Assembly: GCA_902773165.1 (NCBI GenBank)
Contig: CACYDO010000358.1
Span: 1 to 6,412, forward strand
Source of the DNA: an uncultured Ruminococcus sp.
GTDB taxonomy: Bacteria; Bacillota; Clostridia; Oscillospirales; Acutalibacteraceae
Length of the DNA: 6,412 nt
Direction: 5' to 3'
Shown here: positions 1 through 6,325 of the stretch, piece after piece
How the letters are laid out: every line of letters starts with the position of its first letter
Numbering within the stretch: the first letter of the stretch is position 1
Notes under the pieces: generated by a model
The model's input: the letters and a program-made list of their open reading frames with translations, nothing else
Databases searched by the model: none
What the model was told of the DNA's origin: nothing
Position numbers and translations under genes: made by a program

Positions 1-273
1 AGTATATTGTACGGAAATAAAACATTTGACGAAATCACGTGGCGATTCGTCATAGAATATAAAGATGAAAACAACGATACCGTTACTGTTAAAAGCGGAA
101 GGTATCTGAACGATATATCGGAAACGCTTAAAAGCAGAGATGTCACTGTACTCAAAAAAGAAGACGGAACATATTCTTTTGGTTCATTTTCTTTGAAGGA
201 AATGGACAAAGAGGGGATAAAGCTTGATGTTTCCGAAAGCAAGGAAGAAGAATTATCCGATGATAACAAGTAA
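1..273 (+). CDS. Unrecognised protein, C-terminal part (5' end outside window)
   Basis: The frame is open from base 1 to the TAA at 271-273, giving 90 residues. The only early candidate start is a TTG at base 7. No ribosome binding site can be seen in the six bases before it, so the gene most likely begins left of the window. I do not recognise the family. The visible part looks soluble, with no membrane segment. It has a strand-like stretch (WRFVIEYKDENND), a short turn-rich middle, and a strongly acidic tail (EEELSDDNK). The last 14 bases overlap the start of the RNA methyltransferase gene, so the two are probably co-transcribed and translationally coupled. That the frame is coding is fairly safe, from the residue pattern and the overlap. 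No function is offered. Confidence 0.65.
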   Translation, partial: SILYGNKTFDEITWRFVIEYKDENNDTVTVKSGRYLNDISETLKSRDVTVLKKEDGTYSFGSFSLKEMDKEGIKLDVSESKEEELSDDNK

Positions 274-1051
274 AGACAACGAAACCGTAAAGCACGCTGC
301 GAAGCTTGTTAAAAGCGCGTCATACAGAAGGGAATGCGGACAGTTTGCTGCCGAGGGCGTCAGGATATGCCGTGACGGTGTGCGTTCGGGTTTTTCTCCC
401 GAGCTGTTTTTGTATACGTCGGCGGCTTTGGAAAAATATCCCGAGGACTACGCCGAAATAGCAGACAGTTCCCGAAAGGTCTGCGAGGTTTCACGAGAGG
501 TTTTTTCAAAAATATGTGATACAAAATCGCCGCAGGGCTTTTTTTGCGTGTATAATATGCTTGACAAACAGAAATTTCCGTATAGAATAAATAAAAGAGG
601 AAACTATCTGGCGCTAGAGCGTATTCAGGACCCTTCAAATCTCGGTACGATCCTGAGAACAGCAGAGGCACTTGGAATAGAGGGCGCTGTACTCTCTGAG
701 GATTGCTGTGATTTTTACAGTCCGAAGGTCGTTCGCGGCAGCATGGGCGCAGTTTTCAGAATGCCGCTGCTTGTGACTGACAGCTTTGTCGGTTATATTT
801 CCGGGCTGACAGAAAGCGGCGTGGATACATACGCTTCCGTTCCTGTCATGGCTGAAGATATAACGAAAATCAGCTTCAACGGCGGCGTTATGCTGATAGG
901 CAACGAGGGCAACGGTCTTAGTGACGCTGCTGTGTCGGCGTGCAGCAAAAAAATAACGATACCCATGCGCGGCAGAGCAGAATCTCTGAACGCTGCTGCG
1001 GCTGCTGCGGTGCTTATGTGGGAAATGCTGAGGGAAAACGGCTCAATGTGA
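260..1051 (+). CDS. SpoU/TrmH-family RNA 2'-O-ribose methyltransferase
   Basis: Predicted SAM-dependent methyltransferase that adds a methyl group to a ribose 2'-OH in rRNA or tRNA. The chosen start is ATG 260, giving 263 residues that begin MITSKDNETVK, a usual opening for this family. An in-frame TTG/ATG at 224/227 would only add a lysine-rich extension inside the upstream gene. A purine-rich stretch at 241-250 can serve as the ribosome binding site. An N-terminal substrate-binding domain (EGVRICRDG) is followed by the knotted SpoU domain. Motif 1 is N127-L-G129 with R133 (NLGTILRTAEA). Motif 2 is G214-N-E216-G-N-G. Motif 3 is P235 through S242-L-N244, followed by an alanine-rich helix. All three motifs look intact, so the enzyme should be active. 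The exact target nucleoside cannot be read from sequence, so no symbol is given; RlmB-like, TrmH-like and TsnR-like members share these motifs. It sits 14 bases ahead of dprA. Confidence 0.93.
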   Translation: MITSKDNETVKHAAKLVKSASYRRECGQFAAEGVRICRDGVRSGFSPELFLYTSAALEKYPEDYAEIADSSRKVCEVSREVFSKICDTKSPQGFFCVYNMLDKQKFPYRINKRGNYLALERIQDPSNLGTILRTAEALGIEGAVLSEDCCDFYSPKVVRGSMGAVFRMPLLVTDSFVGYISGLTESGVDTYASVPVMAEDITKISFNGGVMLIGNEGNGLSDAAVSACSKKITIPMRGRAESLNAAAAAAVLMWEMLRENGSM

Positions 1052-1065
1052 GGTGAATTTCTGCG

Positions 1066-2583
1066 ATGAACAATCAGACGGTATATTGGCTGTGGATACA
1101 GAATGTTCTCGGTTTTGCGTCGATCAAGCTTGATATGATCGCCGAAAATTATACGTTTGCCGAGGATTTTTACAGATCGCCATTGTCTGAAAAGCTCAGT
1201 CTGGGTTGTTTTACAAGTCAGGACGCTGTCAGATTGAAAAATGATTCGCTTTCTTCGGCTTATTCGCTCATGCGGCGCTGCGAAAAGGCAGGCGTGGATA
1301 TTGTGTCTTACGGCGATGAAGCTTATCCGGCGCTGCTCCGGCACATAAAAGCGCCGCCGGCTGTGCTTTTTGTAAGAGGAAATACGCAGGTGCTGTCACA
1401 AGAGCTTAATATCGCGATCGTGGGAACGCGCTCTGCAACTGTAAGGGGCAGCAAAAATGCGGCAGCTCTTGCCTTCGACCTCGCTTCGGCAGGCGTTTGT
1501 ATCGTCAGCGGCGGTGCGGTCGGAATTGATACGCAAGCTCATGTGGGCGCGCTGAGAGCTAACGGAAAAACAGTCTGTGTGCTTGGCTGCGGCCATGAGT
1601 GCGGATATCTCCGTGAGTTCGATCACATAAAGCAGGAAATCTTGCGCCGCGGCGCGGTGATATCGGAGTATCCGCCCGATATGAAGCCGTCTAAATTTAC
1701 TTTCCCTCAAAGGAACAGAATAATAAGCGGAATCTCGAACGGCATTCTCGTCATCGAGGCAGGCAGACGAAGCGGTTCGCTGATAACGGTGAATGCAGCG
1801 CTTGAACAGGGGCGTGACGTCTTTGCTGTACCCGGAGATATAACGAGTGCTGTTTCCTTTGGCACTAACGATATGATAAGGGACGGCGCGATACCCGTAA
1901 CAAAAGCGGCAGATGTTCTTGATGAGTATCCAAATTTTGGTAAACCGAAAAAAAGAAAAACGATAGACGATCATCGCTCGTCTGAGAAAAAAATACAAGT
2001 GAATTCCGAGGCTGATAAAAAAGTCGCTTTGACTTACGAACAATTGGCTTTGGAAACAGAAAAGACTGAAAAAGACGTGGCTGATGACGACGATATTTCC
2101 GAAATACCCGTGGAAATGGATTTTTCTGCATATATCGGCAAAAAGCTTCTGACCGATCGGAAAGCAGAGAAGTATCCGCGTAAACGTCCGGCAGGAAAAA
2201 AGAAAGACGGATATGTATCTTCGATTACAAAAAGGAAGCCTGAGCAAACTCAGTCTAGTACTTCTTCGAAGAAAACAGATACAACCGAAATAAAACAAAC
2301 AAACAGGAAAAATCCTGCACCTGAACAGAAAATAATACCGGAAGTTCCGGCAAAAGCGAATGATGATTCGCAAAGACTTAAAGAAATATCACCGGAGGTA
2401 TATGAAGAGCTATCTGACGAAGCCTCGGTTTTTTTGAAAGCCTTAGGCAGCGAGGTGCTTCATATAGACGAAGTCGCAGAGCGAACAAAATTGCCTATAA
2501 GCGCAGTTCATGCGGCGGCAACAGAGCTTGAAATGAACGATCTGATAGAGTCGCTTCAAGGCCGCAGATACAAGCGCATATAA
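1066..2583 (+). CDS. dprA: DNA-processing protein DprA (Smf) with extended linker
   Basis: Cytoplasmic protein that binds incoming single-stranded DNA and loads RecA during natural transformation. It is also widespread in bacteria not known to be competent. The start ATG 1066 has GAGGTGA (1050-1056) nine bases upstream, overlapping the stop of the methyltransferase gene. Residues 1-100 form the usual helical N-terminal domain. The Rossmann-like core spans about 110-288, with IAIVGTRSAT (116-125), VSGGAVGIDTQAH (147-159), FPQRNRIISG (213-222), IEAGRRSGSLIT (230-241) and FAVPGDI (253-259). A short winged-helix domain closes the protein (about 446-505). Between core and winged helix lie about 150 residues rich in K, E, D, T and S, with basic clusters (RKRPAGKKK), that look disordered. 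This makes the protein 505 residues, where roughly 290-380 is usual. No frameshift is seen. Identity is very secure; the role of the linker is unknown. Confidence 0.97.
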   Translation: MNNQTVYWLWIQNVLGFASIKLDMIAENYTFAEDFYRSPLSEKLSLGCFTSQDAVRLKNDSLSSAYSLMRRCEKAGVDIVSYGDEAYPALLRHIKAPPAVLFVRGNTQVLSQELNIAIVGTRSATVRGSKNAAALAFDLASAGVCIVSGGAVGIDTQAHVGALRANGKTVCVLGCGHECGYLREFDHIKQEILRRGAVISEYPPDMKPSKFTFPQRNRIISGISNGILVIEAGRRSGSLITVNAALEQGRDVFAVPGDITSAVSFGTNDMIRDGAIPVTKAADVLDEYPNFGKPKKRKTIDDHRSSEKKIQVNSEADKKVALTYEQLALETEKTEKDVADDDDISEIPVEMDFSAYIGKKLLTDRKAEKYPRKRPAGKKKDGYVSSITKRKPEQTQSSTSSKKTDTTEIKQTNRKNPAPEQKIIPEVPAKANDDSQRLKEISPEVYEELSDEASVFLKALGSEVLHIDEVAERTKLPISAVHAAATELEMNDLIESLQGRRYKRI

Positions 2584-2697
2584 ATATATATTTATTTTAT
2601 TTAAAGAAAAGAAAAATAGTTGAAACAAAGCCGCATACTGCGTCGGGATAAGACAGCAAAGCAGCGGCGCGTAAGACCTTAGTGGTGGAGGTTAATA
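2584..2697 (+). promoter_or_regulatory. dprA-topA gap: probable topA promoter and leader
   Basis: This is the only sizeable gap between genes before trmFO. Its first part (2584-2619) is almost pure A/T, resembling an upstream promoter element with several TATATT/TATTTT-like hexamers. I cannot fix a -35/-10 pair: TTGAAA at 2620-2625 has no good partner at 17 bases. The second part is G/C-richer and foldable. A strong ribosome binding site, GGAGGT (2687-2692), lies five bases before the topA ATG. There is no hairpin followed by a T-run on the + strand, so no intrinsic terminator for dprA is visible here. A topA promoter is inferred from the gap and its composition. Confidence 0.45.
2630..2668 (+). 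promoter_or_regulatory. Possible RNA hairpin in the topA leader
   Basis: GCCG (2630-2633) can pair with CGGC (2665-2668), and CTGC (2638-2641) with GCAG (2661-2664). This forms an eight-base-pair stem with a four-base bulge (2634-2637). Inside the 19-base loop, GTC (2642-2644) can pair with GAC (2652-2654). The structure lies just upstream of the topA ribosome binding site and has no U-tract on the + strand. I do not recognise it as a known riboswitch. Read on the opposite strand, it is followed by a T-rich stretch, but no gene there would need a terminator. Confidence 0.3.
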
Positions 2698-4797
2698 ATG
2701 TCAGATCTTGTAATAGTGGAGTCGCCTTCAAAGGCGCATACGATCAAGAAATATCTGGGCAGCGGATACGAGGTTCTCGCTTCAAAAGGACACGTAAGAG
2801 ATCTGCCCGTAAAAAGGCTCGGAGTAGATATTAAAAAGGATTTTGAGCCTAAGTATGAAATAATGAAGGATAAAGCCGCTCTTGTAGACGAGCTGAAATC
2901 AGCGGTGGAGCGCTGCGATCACGTGTATCTCGCGACCGACCCCGACCGCGAGGGAGAGGCGATATCCTGGCACCTGGCTTATATTCTCGGGCTTCCGCTC
3001 GACAGCAAAAACAGGATAGAATTCAACGAAATTACTAAAACAGGCGTTGCAAACGGTATGGCGAATCCCAGATCTATTGATCTCGATCTTGTAAACGCTC
3101 AGCAGGCGCGCCGTGTTTTAGACAGACTCGTAGGCTACAAGCTCAGCCCGTTTATTTCACAGAAAATACGCCGCGGCTTGTCGGCAGGTCGAGTTCAGTC
3201 TGTAGCTCTCAGAATAATCGTTGACAGAGAAAACGAGATAAGGAAATTTGTTCCCGAGGAGTATTGGTCAATAGACGCGAAATTCACCCCGAAGGGCAGC
3301 AGAAAATCATTTTCTGCGTCGCTTTACGGTTATAACGGCGAAAAGCTCAGAATAACGAACGGAGAGCAGGCGCAGAATATTCTTTCAGAGCTTGACGGTC
3401 AGACGTTCAATGTAACGTCTGTAAAAAACGGAACGCGCAGAAAACAGCCTGCGCCGCCGTTTATTACGTCTACATTGCAGCAGGACGCTTCAAGAAAGCT
3501 CGGATTTCAGTCTAAGCGTACAATGAAGGTGGCGCAGGAGCTTTACGAGGGTATTTCTATCTCGGGTATCGGCGCAACAGGTCTTATAACGTACATGAGA
3601 ACAGACTCGCTGAGAATTTCCGATGAAGCTAAGGCAGAAGCGAAGAACTTCATCTTAGGCAAATGGGGAGAAAAATATCTTCCCAAAAAGCCGCGTGAAT
3701 TCAAGGCAGGAAGAGGTGCGCAGGACGGTCACGAGGCTATCCGCCCGACGTCTGTAGAGCTTTCTCCCGACCGTATAAAGGCTGATCTTACTTCCGATCA
3801 GTATAAGCTATATAAGCTGATCTGGGAGCGCTTTATTGCTTCTCAGATGGCTGAATGTATCCAGAAAACCACGCAGGCCGATATCGAAGCAGGCGGATAT
3901 CTGTTCAAGGCAAGCGGTTATTACGTTGATTTCGATGGCTTTACGGTGCTTTACGTCGAAGGTAAGGACACAGAGGAGGAAAAGGCTTCTCAGCTGCCTC
4001 CGCTTGAAAAGGGTCTTGAGGTAAAGGCTAAGGAAATAATTCCCAATCAGCATTTTACTCAGCCCCCGGCACGTTACACCGAGGCTTCACTTATTAAGGC
4101 TCTTGAGGAAAACGGTATCGGAAGACCTTCAACGTATTCCGCAACGATAACAACGATCGTTTCGAGAGGTTATGTCAAGCGTCAGAGTAAAACGCTGTTC
4201 CCGACTGAGCTTGGCGAGGCGATAACCACGCTTATGAAGGAACATTTCCCAAAAATCGTAAACGTTAAGTTTACCGCGCAGATGGAAACTGAGCTTGACG
4301 AGGTTGAGCAGGGCAACGAGCAGTGGATAGAGCTGCTTCGCGATTTTTACGGTGAGTTCGCCGATACGCTCAAAAAAGCGAAGGACGATATGAAGGACGA
4401 AAAGATCGAGCTTGCCGAGGATAAAACAGATTATATCTGCGAAAACTGCGGTAAGCCGATGGTTTATAAATACGGTCGCTTTGGCAGATTTATTGCCTGC
4501 TCGGGCTGGCCTGAGTGCAAAACGGTCAAAAAGGTAGTTGAAAAGCTCGGAATACCTTGTCCGAAATGCGGCGGCGATATCATTATACGCAGAACGAAAA
4601 AAGGAAAGATATTCTACGGCTGCGGCAATTTCCCCAACTGCCGTTTTGCTTCATGGAGCGAGCCTACCGAGGAAAAATGCCCTAACTGCGGCGGTATGCT
4701 CTTTAAGAAGGAAGGCAAAAAGCCGAAGCTTGTCTGCACAGCCGAAGGCTGCGGATATGAAAAAGAGCTGAAAGAGGACAGCAGCAAGGAGCAGTAA
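2698..4797 (+). CDS. topA: DNA topoisomerase I (type IA, omega protein)
   Basis: Relaxes negative supercoils by cutting one DNA strand through a 5'-phosphotyrosine link, passing the other strand and resealing. It works opposite gyrase and is normally essential in Gram-positive bacteria. At 699 residues it matches the usual Firmicutes size. The Toprim domain (about 1-115) opens with LVIVESPSKA, carrying E8, and has the metal-binding motif D81-P-D83-R-E85-G-E. The catalytic tyrosine is Y299 in GLITYMRTDS. HEAIRPT and ENGIGRPSTYS further on are typical of the family. The C-terminus carries three complete four-cysteine zinc ribbons: C581/C584/C601/C607, C621/C624/C642/C648 and C661/C664/C680/C685. 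The start ATG has GGAGGT five bases upstream. It is followed 12 bases later by trmFO, so the two are probably co-transcribed. No missing catalytic residue or break is seen. Confidence 0.98.
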   Translation: MSDLVIVESPSKAHTIKKYLGSGYEVLASKGHVRDLPVKRLGVDIKKDFEPKYEIMKDKAALVDELKSAVERCDHVYLATDPDREGEAISWHLAYILGLPLDSKNRIEFNEITKTGVANGMANPRSIDLDLVNAQQARRVLDRLVGYKLSPFISQKIRRGLSAGRVQSVALRIIVDRENEIRKFVPEEYWSIDAKFTPKGSRKSFSASLYGYNGEKLRITNGEQAQNILSELDGQTFNVTSVKNGTRRKQPAPPFITSTLQQDASRKLGFQSKRTMKVAQELYEGISISGIGATGLITYMRTDSLRISDEAKAEAKNFILGKWGEKYLPKKPREFKAGRGAQDGHEAIRPTSVELSPDRIKADLTSDQYKLYKLIWERFIASQMAECIQKTTQADIEAGGYLFKASGYYVDFDGFTVLYVEGKDTEEEKASQLPPLEKGLEVKAKEIIPNQHFTQPPARYTEASLIKALEENGIGRPSTYSATITTIVSRGYVKRQSKTLFPTELGEAITTLMKEHFPKIVNVKFTAQMETELDEVEQGNEQWIELLRDFYGEFADTLKKAKDDMKDEKIELAEDKTDYICENCGKPMVYKYGRFGRFIACSGWPECKTVKKVVEKLGIPCPKCGGDIIIRRTKKGKIFYGCGNFPNCRFASWSEPTEEKCPNCGGMLFKKEGKKPKLVCTAEGCGYEKELKEDSSKEQ

Positions 4798-4809
4798 AGG
4801 AGAAGTGCG

Positions 4810-6108
4810 ATGAAGGTTCGTGTAATAGGCGCAGGTCTTGCAGGCTGTGAAGCAGCGTGGCAGTTAGCAAAGCGCGGCGTGGAAACGGAACTTTACGAGA
4901 TGAAGCCCGTAAAGAAAACGCCTGCACATAAATCTGATATGTTCGCGGAGCTTGTCTGCTCAAATTCATTTAAGGCTGCGCGGATAAACAGCGCCGCAGG
5001 TCTTTTGAAGGAAGAAATGCGCCGTATGGGTTCGCTGCTTATGGAATGTGCAGATCAATGTACTGTTCCGGCAGGCGGCGCGCTTGCAGTTGACAGAACT
5101 CTTTTTTCGGCAATGGTGACGGAAAAAATTAAAAACAGCGATAATATTATCGTTGTAGAAAAGGAAATATCGAAGCTTCCGGAAGACGGCATAAACGTTA
5201 TAGCTACGGGGCCGCTTACAAGCGACGAGCTTGCCGATGATATCAAAAATAAATTTGGCGGTGCACTGAGCTTCTTTGACGCAGCTGCACCTATCGTTAC
5301 TTACGACAGCATTGACACCGAGTTTGCTTTTACTGCTTCGCGATACGGCAAGGGCGGCGGCGACGACTACATCAACTGCCCGATGAATAAGGAACAGTAT
5401 GAGCTTTTCTATAACGAGCTTATTAAAGCTGAGCGCACTCCGCTTCACGGCGTTGATGTGCAGAATCCTAAAGTCTACGAGGGCTGTATGCCCGTTGAGG
5501 TCATGGCTCAGCGCGGCGCTGATACTCTTCGTTTCGGACCGATGAAGCCTGTGGGTCTTAAAGACCCCAAAACAGGTCACAGACCGTGGGCGGTGCTCCA
5601 GCTGAGAAAAGAAAACAAAGACGGCACAATGTATAATCTCGTCGGGTTTCAGACGAATCTTAAATTCGGTGAGCAAAAACGAGTTTTCGGATTGATTCCT
5701 GCCCTTAAAAATGCGGAATTTGTAAGATACGGCGTTATGCACCGAAATACATTTATAGATTCTCCCCGTCTTCTGAACCCGGATTTTTCGCTCAGAAGCA
5801 ACAATAATATCTTCTTTGCAGGACAGATGACAGGGGTAGAAGGTTACATGGAATCGGGTGCTTCCGGACTTATTGCCGGCATAAATGCAGCGGCAAGAGC
5901 AGGAGTATGCGAGTCGCTTATTCCGTCGGAATATACGATGACAGGTGCGCTTTGCAGATATATCAGCGACGAAACTGTTAAGGATTTTCAGCCGATGGGC
6001 GCGAATCTCGGCGTGCTGCCGCCGTTGGAGGAGCATATCAGGGATAAGCAGCTGCGTGCGCAGGCGTATGCGGACAGGGCGCTTAGTTTATTGGAAGTTG
6101 ATAGTTGA
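4810..6108 (+). CDS. trmFO: Methylenetetrahydrofolate-tRNA (uracil-54-C5)-methyltransferase TrmFO
   Basis: FAD-dependent enzyme that makes 5-methyluridine at position 54 (T-loop) of tRNA, taking the carbon from 5,10-methylenetetrahydrofolate and reducing power from NAD(P)H and FAD. The protein has 432 residues, normal for the family. The N-terminal dinucleotide-binding motif is G7-A-G9-L-A-G12, followed by YEMKP and AELVCSNSFKA. C50 here corresponds to the conserved cysteine of that motif. C226 in YEGCMPVEVMAQRG matches the catalytic cysteine known from the B. subtilis enzyme. The C-terminal FAD segment is GQMTGVEGYMESGASG, from residue 338. AGGAG (4798-4802) lies seven bases before the ATG. 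Its position after topA is the classic Firmicutes order. Its last codons and stop lie within a short tandem repeat (6096-6109), so the final four or so residues (VDS and neighbour) may not be ancestral. The GidA/MnmG alternative is excluded by length and motifs. Confidence 0.97.
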   Translation: MKVRVIGAGLAGCEAAWQLAKRGVETELYEMKPVKKTPAHKSDMFAELVCSNSFKAARINSAAGLLKEEMRRMGSLLMECADQCTVPAGGALAVDRTLFSAMVTEKIKNSDNIIVVEKEISKLPEDGINVIATGPLTSDELADDIKNKFGGALSFFDAAAPIVTYDSIDTEFAFTASRYGKGGGDDYINCPMNKEQYELFYNELIKAERTPLHGVDVQNPKVYEGCMPVEVMAQRGADTLRFGPMKPVGLKDPKTGHRPWAVLQLRKENKDGTMYNLVGFQTNLKFGEQKRVFGLIPALKNAEFVRYGVMHRNTFIDSPRLLNPDFSLRSNNNIFFAGQMTGVEGYMESGASGLIAGINAAARAGVCESLIPSEYTMTGALCRYISDETVKDFQPMGANLGVLPPLEEHIRDKQLRAQAYADRALSLLEVDS

Positions 6109-6109
6109 C
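6096..6109 (+). repeat. 7-base tandem repeat over the trmFO stop codon
   Basis: AGTTGAT (6096-6102) is followed directly by AGTTGAC (6103-6109), two copies differing in the last base. The trmFO stop TGA (6106-6108) lies in the second copy. It is the first of several 7-base tandem repeats in the downstream region. Confidence 0.6.
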
Positions 6110-6121
6110 ACTATAGTCAAC
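6104..6121 (+). other. Perfect 6-bp inverted repeat at the end of trmFO
   Basis: GTTGAC (6104-6109) and GTCAAC (6116-6121) form a perfect six-base-pair stem with a six-base loop (ACTATA), overlapping the trmFO stop. It sits where a terminator would be expected. The stem is short and only half G/C, and no T-run follows directly; the nearest is TTTT at 6131-6134. It could be a weak transcript end or mRNA-stabilising hairpin, or simply part of the repeat region. Confidence 0.35.
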
Positions 6122-6150
6122 GACAAAGTATTTTCTATAGGATATGTTTG

Positions 6151-6171
6151 TTTGGAGTTTGGAGAGTGGAG
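6151..6171 (+). repeat. 7-base tandem repeat TTTGGAG
   Basis: TTTGGAG (6151-6157) is followed by a second identical copy (6158-6164) and a degenerate third copy, AGTGGAG (6165-6171), then by seven T residues. The short unit and decay of the last copy suggest slippage-type growth. Confidence 0.6.
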
Positions 6172-6190
6172 TTTTTTTGAATTAACTCGA

Positions 6191-6204
6191 TTTCTACTTT
6201 CTAC
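6191..6204 (+). repeat. 7-base tandem repeat TTTCTAC
   Basis: Two identical head-to-tail copies of TTTCTAC lie at 6191-6197 and 6198-6204. They share the unit length and TTT start of the TTTGGAG group 20 bases upstream. Confidence 0.5.
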
Positions 6205-6296
6205 CTTAAAACATCATCAACCCATAGGATATTCACAATGTCGTTTATTAAATTAAATATATAATAATGAAAACAGCAGAAAGCCGGCGGCGCGGA

Positions 6297-6308
6297 GGTC
6301 AGTTGACC
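6297..6308. other. Inverted repeat GGTCA/TGACC
   Basis: GGTCA (6297-6301) and TGACC (6304-6308) form a near-perfect palindrome with two central bases. An alternative longer-range pairing is GGCGG (6286-6290) with CCGCC (6307-6311). It lies at the start of the GC-rich block that leads into the 27-base tandem array and may be the edge of the same repeat element. Confidence 0.35.
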
Positions 6309-6325
6309 GCCACAACAAGGTTCAG

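Larger units (their letters stand above)
6137..6232. repeat. 9-base direct repeat flanking a 78-base segment
   Basis: ATAGGATAT occurs at 6137-6145 and again at 6224-6232. The 78 bases between (6146-6223) contain both 7-base repeat groups and the T7 run. The arrangement resembles a target-site duplication around a tiny insertion. The segment ends show no convincing inverted repeats (GTTTG on the left; the right end reads GGGTTG on the other strand), so chance in AT-rich DNA is possible. Confidence 0.35.
6109..6325. other. Gene-free AT-rich spacer after trmFO
   Basis: No convincing gene lies here. The only + strand frame through the first part is a shadow that begins inside trmFO, and no ribosome binding site precedes any ATG. 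It holds a 9-base direct repeat (6137-6145 and 6224-6232), two groups of 7-base tandem repeats (6151-6171 and 6191-6204) and a T7 run (6172-6178). A very AT-rich stretch (6240-6270) then gives way abruptly to GC-rich sequence from about 6282, with an inverted repeat at 6297-6308. In many Firmicutes a XerC-type recombinase gene starts soon after trmFO; it is absent from this stretch. Confidence 0.7.

Noticed and set aside
224..262. Earlier start (TTG 224 or ATG 227) for the RNA methyltransferase
   Set aside because: The extra residues (MMFPKARKKNYP) are the out-of-frame reading of the upstream gene's acidic tail. The family normally begins at or near the ITSKDNETVK segment that follows ATG 260.
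1396..2373. Long minus-strand open frame opposite dprA
   Set aside because: It is a shadow of dprA, rich in F, R, C and I as expected from the complement of coding DNA, with no family features.
4966..6036. Long minus-strand open frame opposite trmFO
   Set aside because: It is a shadow of trmFO. The translation has no recognisable motifs, whereas the + strand frame shows complete TrmFO motifs.
6105..6134. Sigma-A-like promoter: TTGACA (6105-6110) and TATTTT (6129-6134), spacing 18
   Set aside because: The -35 box is good but is explained by the AGTTGAC repeat. The -10 match is weak and no gene with a ribosome binding site follows within the window.
6172..6178. Intrinsic terminator ending in the T7 run
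   Set aside because: The bases just before it are TTTGGAG-type direct repeats with no self-complementary stem. The GAGTT/AACTC pairing spans the T-run rather than preceding it.
5945..6256. 103-codon + strand open frame overlapping the trmFO end
   Set aside because: It lies mostly inside trmFO in another frame, has no ribosome binding site, and its tail is translated repeats and AT-rich spacer.
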